DNA of 64,000 bases from Gemmataceae bacterium (lineage in GTDB: Bacteria > Planctomycetota > Planctomycetia > Gemmatales > Gemmataceae). Positions 25,254 to 34,019 of this stretch are shown here, one piece after another. Numbering within the stretch: the stretch's first letter is position 1; each line of letters opens with the position of its first letter. The translations under genes were made by a program, and so were the position numbers. The DNA is taken from NCBI GenBank assembly GCA_019636445.1, contig JAHBXO010000016.1, positions 50,722 to 114,721 on the forward strand. Reading direction: 5' to 3'. Under the pieces are notes generated by a model. That model worked only from the letters and a program-made list of their open reading frames with translations, was not told the DNA's origin and searched no databases.

Positions 25254-26474
25254 ATGACTCTCCCGCACCGGCTGCTCGGCCTCGCCGCCGTCACCCTCCT
25301 CGCCGCGCCGTCACCCGCGCAGCAGCTTTCTGCCGACGCCAAATCGAAAGTGATGGCCGCCACCGCCTTCATCCAAGGGAAGAAGGGCCACGGTTCCGGC
25401 TTCGTGGTGAAACCCGGGGTCTTCGCCACCAACGCCCACGTCGTGCGGGACGAGATCATCGACGACGTCCGCGCCCGCTTCATCGACGCCGAGGGGAACG
25501 AGAAAAAATTCGCGGTGAAACTGTTATCCATCGACAAGGCGCGCGACCTCGCGCTGCTCTGGGCGAAGGAGTTGCCGGGCGATTACAAGCCACTGGCGAT
25601 CGCGTCGAAGGTCGAGATCGCCAGTCGACCTTCGGTGTTCGTGATCGGCAACCCGGCCCAGGCGGAGGGCGGCATTTCGCTCATCAATTCGCTCGGCATC
25701 GGAAACCTCGGCAACGAAATGGTGATGCGCGAAGGTAAACCGTACTACCAACTCACCGTCGCCACGTCGCGCGAGTCGATCCGCGTCGGCCCCGGCAATT
25801 CCGGCGGACCGATCGTCAACGGCAAGGGCGAAGTCGTGGGCGTCCTCACGGCCGGCATCATCGACCTGCGCACCCGCCGGCCGACGGAGAAGATGTATGC
25901 AGTACCCGCCTCCGCCGTGCAGGCCGCCATCGATGGCATCGGCGTCCCGACCGAATGGGAAAAGGCCAGCGCCAAGGCGGTAGAACGCCACGCCACCGAC
26001 CTCACCGTTCGCAGTGTCTACGCCAACGTCCTGATCGCGGAGACCGTCCTCAAGGCCCGCAAGTCGATCTGGGAGAACGCCTTCGCTCCCAGCCTCTTTT
26101 TCACCTACGTCAACGGCAATCCCGTCAACGAAGACAAGGGGATGATCGACCTGTTCAACAAGTGCGACAAGGCGATCCGCGACAAGACGAGGCTCACCTC
26201 GAAAGCCGCGCTCGACGGCACCGCCCTGCCCAAGGACCAGAAGCAGCAACTGCGCACCATGATGTCGAAGCTCGATTCGATCCGGCCGGTCGTGGTTGGC
26301 AAGAAGGCGAGCGCGACGCAAGTGAAGAAGTGCGAAGAGATGATCCTCGAATGCGACAAGGCGTTCGAGAAGATCGCGGCCGAGACGGGCTGGACGAAAA
26401 CCGATGTCCTCGAGTTGGAATTGGCGATCCTGTTGGAGGCGGGAGTCAAATTGGCGGAAGTGAGCAACAATTGA
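25254..26474 (+). CDS. Exported trypsin-like serine protease (S1C, HtrA-like, no PDZ)
   Basis: 406 residues. The signal peptide is LPHRLLGLAAVTLLAAPSPA. The triad is intact: GSGFVVKPGVFATNAHVV (His), SIDKARDLALLWAKE (Asp) and VGPGNSGGPIVNGKGEVVG (Ser). After the protease fold (to about 225) comes a helical C-terminal region (about 235-406) rich in Lys/Glu with no PDZ domain, unlike DegP. This tail (KARKSIWENAFAPSLFFTYV and later LDSIRPVVVGKKASATQVKK) could be an oligomer or substrate platform. I expect a periplasmic housekeeping or signalling protease. It is followed by a hairpin and a convergent coiled-coil gene. Confidence 0.92.
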   Translation: MTLPHRLLGLAAVTLLAAPSPAQQLSADAKSKVMAATAFIQGKKGHGSGFVVKPGVFATNAHVVRDEIIDDVRARFIDAEGNEKKFAVKLLSIDKARDLALLWAKELPGDYKPLAIASKVEIASRPSVFVIGNPAQAEGGISLINSLGIGNLGNEMVMREGKPYYQLTVATSRESIRVGPGNSGGPIVNGKGEVVGVLTAGIIDLRTRRPTEKMYAVPASAVQAAIDGIGVPTEWEKASAKAVERHATDLTVRSVYANVLIAETVLKARKSIWENAFAPSLFFTYVNGNPVNEDKGMIDLFNKCDKAIRDKTRLTSKAALDGTALPKDQKQQLRTMMSKLDSIRPVVVGKKASATQVKKCEEMILECDKAFEKIAAETGWTKTDVLELELAILLEAGVKLAEVSNN

Positions 26475-26483
26475 GATGCGAGC

Positions 26484-26507
26484 GCCCGGCGACGGTCGTC
26501 GCCGGGC
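26484..26507. terminator. Stem-loop between convergent genes
   Basis: Perfect 10-bp stem GCCCGGCGAC / GTCGCCGGGC with a 4-base loop, placed between the stops of the protease (plus) and the coiled-coil gene (minus). There is only TT after the stem on the plus strand and no T run on the minus, so it may pause or protect RNA ends rather than terminate strongly. Confidence 0.55.
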
Positions 26508-26519
26508 TTCCGGTTGGAG

Positions 26520-27689
26520 TCAATTCACCTTCAAGAGCACTTCTTCCGACTCCTTGATCGTGCGCTTCTTCTCCTCGCCGCCACCGGTCAGCAGTTGGTA
26601 AGTGAAGTCCCCGACCGGGATCGCGATCGACTTCGTTTCGTTCGGTGTCAGCCGGTAGCCCTTGCCGTTGAGCACGATGTCGACGTCCGCGGCGTAGAGA
26701 TTCACGAGCTTCACGGTGCCGGTCTTGGGTACTTCCTTCGCGATTGGCGACGCCAGCGCGGTGCGCGTCGATTCGAGTTTCTTGTCGAGGCTGTCGACCT
26801 TCTTCGCGAGGTCGCCAAGTTTCGATTCGATGGTCGTAAGTTTCTTGAGCAGACCATCACCCTTGTCGGTGCCTTCGAGGATTTCGAGAAGCTGTTTCTT
26901 GGACGCCTTCACCTGCTCCAGTTCCGTCTTGAGGGCGGCGAGTTCCTTCGTCTTCAGGTCGGCGATTTTCGCGGTCAGGTCCGCGAAATCCTTCGACTTG
27001 AGGTCTTCGAGCTGTTTCTTGAGGTCGGCGAGGAGCGTGTTGGTGGTGTCGACGTCCTTCTTGGTGATCGCGGAGTCGTCCTTCTTCGGCGGTTCGGCGT
27101 CGGCGTAGATGGTGCCCGCGACCAGTCCGGTGCCCAGCAGAGCGGAGAGGGCGGAACGGCGAAGCGATAGTGGCATGGGTGCGTCTCCCGGTGTCGGCGT
27201 CGGTGGTGTCGGTATTCGAAGGAGGGGCGAAGGAATCGGTTCCTTCGAAGTGACATTATGACGCGGTTCGGGAGGCTGCAAGCGGAATTCCGGTTGTGCG
27301 GGCGGGGTCGGCAACGGTAGCGCCAACGGTGGTGCGGGCGGCAGCGGAAGCGCCTTCGGCAACGAAACGGGCTTCGGCTCCGGGACCGACTTCGAGGGAA
27401 TGGGTTCGGGCAGCGGCAACAGTGTCGGCGCCGGAGGCGTGGCCTGCACGGGCCAGAGCCGTGGTTGCGATTGCGGCGGTGCGGCCGGCGGCGGTTTCGT
27501 CGACACCGCATAGCCGACCTGTCGGATCGGTTCCCCGGCCGGCTTCTTCGCCGACGGCAGCACCATGACCGGCACCGGGTCCGCCTGCGCCGTGCGCGCG
27601 ACGCCGCAGACCGCCGCCCCCAATGCCAGATTGAACAGCACCACCGCCGCCACGATTCCCCACTGGCGACGGCGCTCGAATCCGCTCAT
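26520..27689 (-). CDS. Proline-rich, coiled-coil envelope protein with two signal-like segments (possible gene fusion)
   Basis: One uninterrupted frame of 389 residues. The N-terminus from ATG 27689 is a signal or anchor (RRQWGIVAAVVLFNLALGAA, then ARTAQADPVP), with GGGGGAG upstream. Residues about 40-165 are proline-rich (PLPPAPPLALPLPTPPAQP). At residue 172 an internal ATG (27176), with GGGAG 8 bases upstream, starts a second signal peptide (LRRSALSALLGTGLVAGTIY ADAEPP). The rest is heptad coiled coil (LLADLKKQLEDLKSKDFADL onward) and a C-terminal beta domain (VKLVNLYAADVDIVLNGKGY). Either the whole frame is one protein, or two adjacent genes have merged and the second also initiates at 27176. 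Function unknown. It lies downstream of the acetyltransferase and DUF11 genes on the same strand. Confidence 0.65.
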   Translation of the reverse strand: MSGFERRRQWGIVAAVVLFNLALGAAVCGVARTAQADPVPVMVLPSAKKPAGEPIRQVGYAVSTKPPPAAPPQSQPRLWPVQATPPAPTLLPLPEPIPSKSVPEPKPVSLPKALPLPPAPPLALPLPTPPAQPEFRLQPPEPRHNVTSKEPIPSPLLRIPTPPTPTPGDAPMPLSLRRSALSALLGTGLVAGTIYADAEPPKKDDSAITKKDVDTTNTLLADLKKQLEDLKSKDFADLTAKIADLKTKELAALKTELEQVKASKKQLLEILEGTDKGDGLLKKLTTIESKLGDLAKKVDSLDKKLESTRTALASPIAKEVPKTGTVKLVNLYAADVDIVLNGKGYRLTPNETKSIAIPVGDFTYQLLTGGGEEKKRTIKESEEVLLKVN

Positions 27690-27763
27690 GGGCCACTCCC
27701 CCCGGATGCGCGAAAGGCCCGGCCGACTGGCCAGGCCCCTCCGACGCCGGACCCGACGGTCCG

Positions 27764-28297
27764 TTACTTCTCCTCGAACTGCGCGATCCGGTTCACCGGA
27801 GCGAACAACGCGTCCTCGTCCTCCTCGACGACGTATTCCATCAGGAACGCGTCCTCGCGGCTGTCTTCGTAGTAGTCGCGCAGGACGCGCACGGCCTTGA
27901 AGTCCTGCCCGCGGAAGAACAGTTGCGCCGCCAGATTCCGCTCGCGCACCGCCAGCGTGATCTTCGATCGCTTGTGAGTCGCCAGCTTGCCGATGAGTTT
28001 CTTCACCATCAGCCGGCCGATGCCGGTGCGCCGGTGCGCCGGCGCGACAGCGAAGTTCAACACATGCAGCTTGCCCTTGTGCAGCTCGTAGATCATAAAG
28101 CCGACAATGCGGTCGTTGATCTCCGCGACCATGCCGATGCAGTTCCGCTGGCGCAGGCAGCGGAGGAAATCCTCCTCCGTCCACGCGTACTCGAAACTGG
28201 CCAATTCCGCCGCGAGGACTTCGGCCATGTCCCGCCGGATCATCCAGCGGATGTGCAACTTGCCGGTCCCCTTCGCCAAAGCACGTCCTGCGCCCAT
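27764..28297 (-). CDS. GNAT N-acetyltransferase (RimI-like)
   Basis: 177 residues from ATG 28297, which has GGGAGG 9 bases upstream. The acetyl-CoA site is LNFAVAPAHRRTGIGRLMVK (RxxGxG), and RERNLAAQLFFRGQDFKAVR with VLRDYYED matches the RimI end of the fold. The N-terminal IRWMIRRDMAEVLAAELASF EYAWTEEDF is typical of ribosomal-protein acetyltransferases. It probably acetylates a protein N-terminus, but the target is not shown. A longer upstream frame exists and is rejected as it reads through the DUF11 gene region. Neighbours on the same strand are a DUF11 protein upstream and the coiled-coil gene downstream. Confidence 0.9.
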   Translation of the reverse strand: MGAGRALAKGTGKLHIRWMIRRDMAEVLAAELASFEYAWTEEDFLRCLRQRNCIGMVAEINDRIVGFMIYELHKGKLHVLNFAVAPAHRRTGIGRLMVKKLIGKLATHKRSKITLAVRERNLAAQLFFRGQDFKAVRVLRDYYEDSREDAFLMEYVVEEDEDALFAPVNRIAQFEEK

Positions 28298-28416
28298 AGA
28301 CGGAAACCTCCCCCATCCGCCGGCGGAACCGGCGGCCCCCAGAATCCGTTCCGAAAGCCAACGATGAATCCCGTCCGCGCCGGCTCCCCCGAACCGGCGC
28401 GGCGGGTCCCCCGAAC

Positions 28417-30684
28417 CTACTCCTTCACGAACCGCGTGCTTTCCTCGCGGCTCACGGGCGTGCGGATCTGATCGCACGACACTTGCACCCGAAAGCGTTG
28501 GTCGCCGGCGACGCCGCCCTTCACCTTCACCTTGAACGTCGCCTCCTGCTTGACGGCGAGCGTCGCGAGCGTATCGAACGTCACCTGCTGTCCCTGGCCG
28601 CGCGCCTGCGTCGGCCCGTTCGCACCCGTCGCCGAAGTCCCCTCCGCGAGCGTCGCGGCGACGAGCACGTTCGTGCACGGCGCGGTCCCCTGGTTCACCA
28701 CCTTGATCTCGTAGATCGCTTCCTTGCCAACCTCGACCGGGTCTTCGACGTCGATCACTTCGAACCGCAGGGCCGGCACGCCTTCGGCCTTGATGGTACC
28801 CTCGGCCTTCGCGTCGAGCGTGCGACCGACGCGTGCCGATGCCGGCGCCACGCCCGATTCCACCGTTTCCACCGCGCCGCTCTGCGCGAACACTTTCACC
28901 GACCCCTCCGCGATGCCCGTGGCCCGCAGCTTGAGCGTCAGTTCCTTCTTCCCCCCCGCCGCGAGCGCCGGGAGTTTCCACGCCACCGTGCGCCCGGTGG
29001 GCTGGTACGAGCCCGATTCCGTGGCCGATACGAACTCGAAGCCGTCGGGCAGCGCTGCCGTGGCAACGATCGGATCAGTGGGCGCGGAGCCGGGGTTGGT
29101 CAGTTCGATCTTGAATTCCGGTTCGGACCGCACGAGGCACTTGGCCGGGCCGCCAAGCCGCATCGCGAGCATCGGCTCGACGACCGCGATCGTGGTCTTG
29201 GCCGTCTCCGCGGCGTTGCCGTCCGCGACGATCGAGAGATTGATCCCTTGCGATCCGGCCTTGGTGGCTAGTGTTCGCAGGGTGAGCGTGCGCGATTCAC
29301 CGGCGGGCAGATTCGCCAGTTCCGTCTCGACGACCGAGCCTTGCGCGTGGTTCAGGCCATCGGTGAGGTTTGCCTGAACGAGCATCTTGCTCGCCGGCCC
29401 GGTACCCGTGTTGGCGACGCGGATGGTGAAGGCGATCTCGTCGCCGACGCGGGCCGTTTCGACGGTGGACAGAGCAAGGTTGAGCTTGGGCCGGGTGACC
29501 TTCACGCGGGCTTCGGTGGCCGCCGAGAAACTGACGACCGCGCGGCTGCGGATTTCGCCTTCATCGGCGGGTCGGACGGAAATCTTGATGCGCTTTTCGG
29601 CGCCGGCGTCGAGGCCGCCCAGGCTCCAGACGAGCCGACCATTGAACGATTCCGCGGCCGGTTCGCTGGCAAGGAACTTCGCGCCGGCGGGCGGTTCCTC
29701 TTCCACTCGCACGTTGGCGACGGCCGCCGCGCCGGTGTTCCGCACGACGAGTTCATAGACAAGCGGCTGGTTCACGCTCACCGTTTCGGGCGCAATCGCC
29801 TCCAGTACCACCGTCGGTGTGTTCTTCGTCGCCAGGCCCGCAACCGGGATCGTCGCGGAGGGCACGTGGGCCGCAAGCGACGGCGGCGCGACCGCCGGCT
29901 TCAAGAGCGTCGGACCGGATGCCGGCGGCTGGAATTTCGGCTCGGCCGGCGCCACGCTGGTATTCAGCGGCACGGGCGGACCGCTGGGCGACAACAGTTT
30001 CGGCGCGGGTTTCGCCGACTCGGCGGGTTTCGCCGACTCGGCGATCTTCGGCGCCTCCGAGAACTTCGGCGCCTCCGAGATCGTTGGCGGATGGATCGGC
30101 CTCGGCGTTTCCACGATCTTGGGCACCTCGAGCGCCTTGGGTTCGGGCAACGACGTTTCGACCGAGAGTTTCGGCGCGGCGATCGGGGTGCCGATCACGC
30201 CCGGCGCGGGCACGGGAATCGGCTTCGGCGCCGGTAGCGTGGGCATGTACGCGGGTGGGGGCGCGACGGCGGGCGATGTCGTCACGGGCGCGGTCACGAC
30301 CGGTGGCGTAATGCTCGGCGGAGCGACCGGCTTGGGTGATCCAATCGGCTCCATCGCCGACGCCTGGCGAATCGGTGACAGTTGCCGGACGGGCACTTCG
30401 TTGACCTTGGTCGGGACTGCCGGCCCGGCAACCACGGGTGCCGTCAGCCGCGGGCGGGCGGAACTCCAGTCGACGGGTTGACCATTGACCGTGCGCGATT
30501 CCATGCTGGTCGGCGGAATCCCACCGGCCGGAACAAGCCCCGGCTGCGAGGGCGAGACCTTGGGCGGATAGTAGCCGAAGGGCGGCGGTTCCTGCGCCGC
30601 CAGCCAGGACGTGATGGTGGTGTGGCCGACGGCCCCGGCGACCGCAAACGCGGGCAGGGCGATCCAGGTACCTCGGATGCGCAC
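28417..30684 (-). CDS. Exported DUF11 repeat protein with Pro/Ala-rich N-terminal half
   Basis: 755 residues. A hydrophobic N-terminus (TWIALPAFAVAGAVGHTTIT) leads into about 240 residues of low complexity, mainly Pro/Ala/Lys (PKFSEAPKIAESAKPAES-like runs). From about 280 there are four or so Ig-like DUF11/CARDB units, recognised by repeated VNQPLVYELVVRNTGAAAVA, VRVANTGTGPASKMLVQANL, FKIELTNPGSAPTDPIV and YEIKVVNQGTAPCTNVLVAA, each followed by LPAGE or similar. The family is common in planctomycete envelopes and is likely structural. I place the start at GTG 30684 because GGGGGAGG lies 5 bases before it; an ATG at 30699 would put that site inside the gene. It is the first of three minus-strand genes. 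Confidence 0.82.
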   Translation of the reverse strand: MRIRGTWIALPAFAVAGAVGHTTITSWLAAQEPPPFGYYPPKVSPSQPGLVPAGGIPPTSMESRTVNGQPVDWSSARPRLTAPVVAGPAVPTKVNEVPVRQLSPIRQASAMEPIGSPKPVAPPSITPPVVTAPVTTSPAVAPPPAYMPTLPAPKPIPVPAPGVIGTPIAAPKLSVETSLPEPKALEVPKIVETPRPIHPPTISEAPKFSEAPKIAESAKPAESAKPAPKLLSPSGPPVPLNTSVAPAEPKFQPPASGPTLLKPAVAPPSLAAHVPSATIPVAGLATKNTPTVVLEAIAPETVSVNQPLVYELVVRNTGAAAVANVRVEEEPPAGAKFLASEPAAESFNGRLVWSLGGLDAGAEKRIKISVRPADEGEIRSRAVVSFSAATEARVKVTRPKLNLALSTVETARVGDEIAFTIRVANTGTGPASKMLVQANLTDGLNHAQGSVVETELANLPAGESRTLTLRTLATKAGSQGINLSIVADGNAAETAKTTIAVVEPMLAMRLGGPAKCLVRSEPEFKIELTNPGSAPTDPIVATAALPDGFEFVSATESGSYQPTGRTVAWKLPALAAGGKKELTLKLRATGIAEGSVKVFAQSGAVETVESGVAPASARVGRTLDAKAEGTIKAEGVPALRFEVIDVEDPVEVGKEAIYEIKVVNQGTAPCTNVLVAATLAEGTSATGANGPTQARGQGQQVTFDTLATLAVKQEATFKVKVKGGVAGDQRFRVQVSCDQIRTPVSREESTRFVKE

Positions 30685-30761
30685 GGCAGCCTCCCCCATT
30701 AGTTCCGTCAGGTCTCGGTCCCGATTCGTCCGCCCCCGCGGACTCGCCAGGTTCCCGCCGG

Positions 30762-31091
30762 CTACGGTGCCGGATATTTCCGCTCGTTCTTCCGCATCTT
30801 GGCTTCGATCGCGTCCGCCAGGTCGATCCCGGTGTGCGAACTCAACAGGAATACGATGTTCGCCACGTCCGCCAGTTCGTCCGCGATCGCCTCGCGGGAA
30901 ACCGGATCGCCCGCGGCCCGCACCGATTCCTCGGGCGTCTGCCAGCGGACGATCTCGCAGAGTTCGCCCACCTCGCTGGCCAGCGCCAGCACGAGATTCT
31001 TCGGCGTGTGGTACGGGTCCCAGCCGCGGGCCGCCGCGAACCGGCGGATGCCGTCCTTCAAGTCCTGCACCGTGGTGCGGTCGTCTGGCAT
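30762..31091 (-). CDS. MazG-like nucleotide pyrophosphohydrolase
   Basis: 109 residues, one all-alpha NTP-PPase domain of the dCTPase/RS21-C6 type. Metal ligands of the family are ASEVGELCEIVRW (ExxE) and DELADVANIVFLL (ExxD). N-terminal RRFAAARGWDPYHTPKNLVL and C-terminal EAKMRKNERKYP follow the same pattern. Members hydrolyse non-canonical or excess dNTPs to the monophosphate and pyrophosphate, so this is a house-cleaning enzyme like the HIT, Dgt and NUDIX proteins nearby, though they are not in one operon. The start ATG at 31091 gives the full domain. It lies 77 bases upstream of the DUF11 gene on the same strand and could be its first partner. Confidence 0.93.
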   Translation of the reverse strand: MPDDRTTVQDLKDGIRRFAAARGWDPYHTPKNLVLALASEVGELCEIVRWQTPEESVRAAGDPVSREAIADELADVANIVFLLSSHTGIDLADAIEAKMRKNERKYPAP

Positions 31092-31198
31092 CGCGGCTCG
31101 TCGCCCCCGGCGCGGTCCGTCCCGATCGGAGGACGGGTTATAACCGGAAATGGATTCGTGTCAATCGAAGCTTCACGAAAGGGTGCGGGAACGCGAAA

Positions 31199-31220
31199 GC
31201 CGCGCCCGGTCGGGCGCGGC
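31199..31220 (-). terminator. Stem-loop terminator after the acetyltransferase at 31247
   Basis: Perfect 9-bp stem GCCGCGCCC / GGGCGCGGC with a 4-base loop. On the minus strand it lies 27 bases after the stop of the gene at 31247 and is followed by TTTCGCG, so it probably ends that transcript before the MazG gene. Confidence 0.6.
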
Positions 31221-31246
31221 CCATCGGCGAATGGTCGACAATCCGA

Positions 31247-31996
31247 TCACGCCGGCACAAGCACGGACTGCGACGCGGGCCTCAGGCGAGGCTCATCCAC
31301 CGATTGCATCGTGCGATCGTGAAACCAGTCGCCCGACTTTTCGTGGTACACCTTCTCCAGTAACTGCTCGGCAATGCCGGCAAGCCGATCCGGCGTGAAT
31401 CGCGAGACTGGTTCGTCGACCGGCTTCACGAACAGTTGCAGCGGCACTTCGGCGATCGGGTCCGGATCGTCGTAGTCCGGAGTGGCGAGTTCGATGCCGT
31501 CGACCCAAAGACCGCCGGCGCGTTCGAACGTGCGCGTTCGCGCGGCCCAAAGCCGATGCAGGCTTTCGGGATCATACGCCGTCGGTCGATAGCTCTCCCA
31601 GAGGACGAACGGCAGCGGTTCGCCCGCGAGCGCGGCATCGGCGGCGAAGGTCTTGGTGAGCGAATCGAAGAGGCGCGAGCCGACGCCGTGGCGGCGCGCC
31701 GACTCGGCGACGCCCACGTAGCAGAGGTAACCACCGAAGCCAGGGATGAACGCGCCGTACGCGTAACCGGCGAGCGAATTCGGATCGTCGACATCGGACG
31801 AGGTCGAGGCGAGAATCAAATGCTTGGCCCAGCCGCTTGGCCGACGAAGGTGCCGTTCGGCGACGGCGCGTTCGATCCACATCCACGGAATCCGTTCGTC
31901 GGCGTCGATCGTGCGTTCGTACAACGAGCATGCCGCGTCCAGGATCGGCGTCCCAAGTTCGGTCGGCTCCCAGCAGGCGATGCGAAGCGGATTCAT
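31247..31996 (-). CDS. GNAT-fold N-acetyltransferase of unknown substrate
   Basis: 249 residues, longer than a minimal GNAT domain. The acetyl-CoA loop is CYVGVAESARRHGVGSRLFD (RxxGxG), with YGAFIPGFGGYL before it. The C-terminal half carries WESYRPTAYDPESLHRLWAA and two aromatic segments (PLQLFVKPVDEPVSRF and VYHEKSGDWFHD) that do not match RimI-type proteins. Substrate is unknown. Two Met codons are possible; I use 31996, with 32011 the alternative, because neither has a good ribosome site. It diverges from the NUDIX gene at 32173, and the 176-base gap has no visible repeat. A hairpin follows its stop. Confidence 0.82.
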   Translation of the reverse strand: MNPLRIACWEPTELGTPILDAACSLYERTIDADERIPWMWIERAVAERHLRRPSGWAKHLILASTSSDVDDPNSLAGYAYGAFIPGFGGYLCYVGVAESARRHGVGSRLFDSLTKTFAADAALAGEPLPFVLWESYRPTAYDPESLHRLWAARTRTFERAGGLWVDGIELATPDYDDPDPIAEVPLQLFVKPVDEPVSRFTPDRLAGIAEQLLEKVYHEKSGDWFHDRTMQSVDEPRLRPASQSVLVPA

Positions 31997-32172
31997 GGCG
32001 GCACCATTCAATATCGGCTAGAATTACAGGGATTATTGCGATCGATTGGACGCCGCATTGTACCTGGCGGGTTCGGATTTTCCGGTGGCCGACCGATGTC
32101 CGATCGGCGGCAAACGAGTGTGAAGGACCGATGAACCGGCGATCCAACCCGATGGTGCGGAAGGGAGTTGCA

Positions 32173-32631
32173 ATGGGAACGCGAGCGCGGCGGAAGCACA
32201 CTTACGATTATCCGCGCCCGGCCTTGACCGTGGACGCGGCGCTTGTGACGCGAGAGGCGAGGCCGCGCGTTCTCTTGATCCAACGCGCGGGCGAGCCTTT
32301 CAAGGGATCATGGGCGCTTCCGGGAGGGTTCGTCGAAGAGCATGAACGTTTGATTGATGCAGCAAGCCGGGAATTGAAAGAAGAAACCGGAATCGATTTC
32401 ACCGACCTCGAACAACTGTACACCGCCGGCGACCCCGGACGCGATCCCCGCGGCTGGACCGTCTCCGTCGTCTACCTCGCCCGCGTCGCGCCCGAACAAC
32501 TGACCGCCATCGCCGGCGACGACGCCGCCGCCGTGAAGTGGTTCCCGCTCGACAAGCTGCCGAAACTCGCCTTCGACCACGCCATGATCCTCGACCGCGT
32601 CAAGACGCGACTCGCCGACCGCGCGGCGTGA
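32173..32631 (+). CDS. NUDIX hydrolase
   Basis: 152 residues. The NUDIX box is complete: GFVEEHERLIDAAS followed by RELKEETGI fits Gx5Ex7REUxEExGU, the Mg2+-pyrophosphatase signature. The N-terminus (YDYPRPALTVDAALVT) and YTAGDPGRDPRGWTVSVVYL, then VKWFPLDKLPKLAFDH, resemble ADP-ribose and NAD(P)H pyrophosphatases of the MutT group. It probably hydrolyses a nucleoside diphosphate derivative. ATG 32173 is chosen because GGGAG lies 6 bases upstream; longer in-frame reading upstream is not protein-like. It is convergent with ispG, with one palindromic repeat between them. Confidence 0.93.
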   Translation: MGTRARRKHTYDYPRPALTVDAALVTREARPRVLLIQRAGEPFKGSWALPGGFVEEHERLIDAASRELKEETGIDFTDLEQLYTAGDPGRDPRGWTVSVVYLARVAPEQLTAIAGDDAAAVKWFPLDKLPKLAFDHAMILDRVKTRLADRAA

Positions 32632-32710
32632 CTGGCCGCGGTTTCCGCATGACCGACGTGCAGGGGAACGTCGTGAAGAAATTGCTGGCTTGAGTTGGAT
32701 TGGGTCGCTC

Positions 32711-32743
32711 GTGTCGGGCCTCGAAGACTTGGCCCGACCTACA
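32711..32743. repeat. Single copy of GTCGGGCC-type palindromic repeat
   Basis: Contains GTCGGGCC and GGCCCGAC separated by 10 bases, so an 8-bp stem, and ends in GACCTAC. Closely related copies occur as an inverted pair at 37236-37318. It lies between the convergent stops of the NUDIX gene and ispG and may act as their transcript end. Confidence 0.8.
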
Positions 32744-32753
32744 AAAACAAACA

Positions 32754-33935
32754 TTAGGCGCTTACGACGGGCAGTTTGCGTCGCCCCAGCCCTTCGGCGT
32801 CCTTCTCCTTCGGCAGCCGGTGCTGGTTCGTCGCTTCCCAGTCGGCCAGCTCCACCATCAAAGCGTCCACGATCTCCGCCTCCGCGACACGACGAACCAT
32901 CTCGCCATTGCGGAAGATCATCCCCTGCCCGTTCCCGGCAGCGATGCCGATGTCGGCTTCGCGTGCCTCGCCGGGGCCGTTGACCACGCAGCCGAGGACG
33001 CTGATCTTCACCGGCAGGCGCTTGCCGTTCAGCCGGCCTTCCAACTCGGCAATGATCTTCTCTAGGTCGATCGCCAACCGGCCGCAGGTCGGGCAGGCAA
33101 TGAGCTCCGGTCGGCGCACGCGCCGCTGGGTCGCCTGGAGGATGTCGAAGGCGGCCGCGATCTCCGGCACCGGATCGCCGAGCAGCGAGATGCGGATCGT
33201 GTCGCCGATGCCGTCGAGTAGGATCGGTGCCAGCCCGGCGGCACTCTTCGTCACGGCGTACGGCGGCTTGCCCGCCTCCGTGATGCCGATGTGCGTCGGA
33301 TAGTCCGCGAGTTGGGCGAAGAGACGATACGACTCGACCGCGACCAGCACGTCGCTCGACTTCAGAGACACGATGATGTCGCGGAACCCTTCGCTCTCGC
33401 AGATCTCGATGGACCGCAGGGCGCTTTCGACGATCGCCGGCGGGCACGGGAAACCGTATTTCTCAATCAGTTCTTTTTCCAGCGACCCGGCGTTGACGCC
33501 AATGCGGATCGGCAGCCCCTTGTCCTTCGCCTTGCGCACGACCTGCCGGAAGCGTTCCTCGGTGCCGATGTTGCCGGGATTCAAGCGAATCTTGTCGACC
33601 GGGTGATCGAGCGCCGCGAGGGCCATCTTGTAGTCGAAGTGGATGTCGCAGATGAGCGGAATCGAGATCCGCTCCTTGATCTTCGAGAGTGCCCCGGCAT
33701 CCTCCGGCTTCGGCACCGTCACGCGCACGAGTTCGCAGCCAGCCTCTTCGAGGGCGTGAATCTGTTTAACGGTCCCTTCCACATCGAAGGTATCCGTGGT
33801 GGTCATCGACTGCACGCGGATCGGTTCGTCGCCGCCGATGCCGACGCCGCCGACGACCACGACACGCGTCTTGTGCCGCGGCCGGCCGGGCACCTTGGGA
33901 GCGGCTTCCAGCACGCCGTAGTCGAAGCGGGGCAT
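32754..33935 (-). CDS. ispG: 4-hydroxy-3-methylbut-2-en-1-yl diphosphate synthase (flavodoxin)
   Basis: 393 residues. IspG reduces methylerythritol cyclodiphosphate to HMBPP with a 4Fe-4S cluster, the sixth step of the MEP isoprenoid pathway. The TIM-barrel begins GGVGIGGDEPIRVQSMTTTD and continues HALEEAGCELVRVTVP. The cluster cysteines are in LIACPTCGRLAIDLEK (CxxC) and VKISVLGCVVNGPGEAREAD, with the Glu of NGPGEA. FGFP-like PIRIGVNAGSLEKELIEKYG is also present. ATG 33935 is preferred over an upstream in-frame start at 33968 because GGAG precedes it and the extra 11 residues (ACCDTRTETT) look untranslated. It feeds precursors to carotenoids, relevant to the partial crtI at the left edge, though the two are far apart. 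Confidence 0.96.
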   Translation of the reverse strand: MPRFDYGVLEAAPKVPGRPRHKTRVVVVGGVGIGGDEPIRVQSMTTTDTFDVEGTVKQIHALEEAGCELVRVTVPKPEDAGALSKIKERISIPLICDIHFDYKMALAALDHPVDKIRLNPGNIGTEERFRQVVRKAKDKGLPIRIGVNAGSLEKELIEKYGFPCPPAIVESALRSIEICESEGFRDIIVSLKSSDVLVAVESYRLFAQLADYPTHIGITEAGKPPYAVTKSAAGLAPILLDGIGDTIRISLLGDPVPEIAAAFDILQATQRRVRRPELIACPTCGRLAIDLEKIIAELEGRLNGKRLPVKISVLGCVVNGPGEAREADIGIAAGNGQGMIFRNGEMVRRVAEAEIVDALMVELADWEATNQHRLPKEKDAEGLGRRKLPVVSA

Positions 33936-34019
33936 CGTCGTCTCCGTCCGGGTATCGCAACAGGCCAACCGCAGTTACTATAGAAGCATCACGGAAACCG
34001 CGTCCATCCGAGGTGAAGT

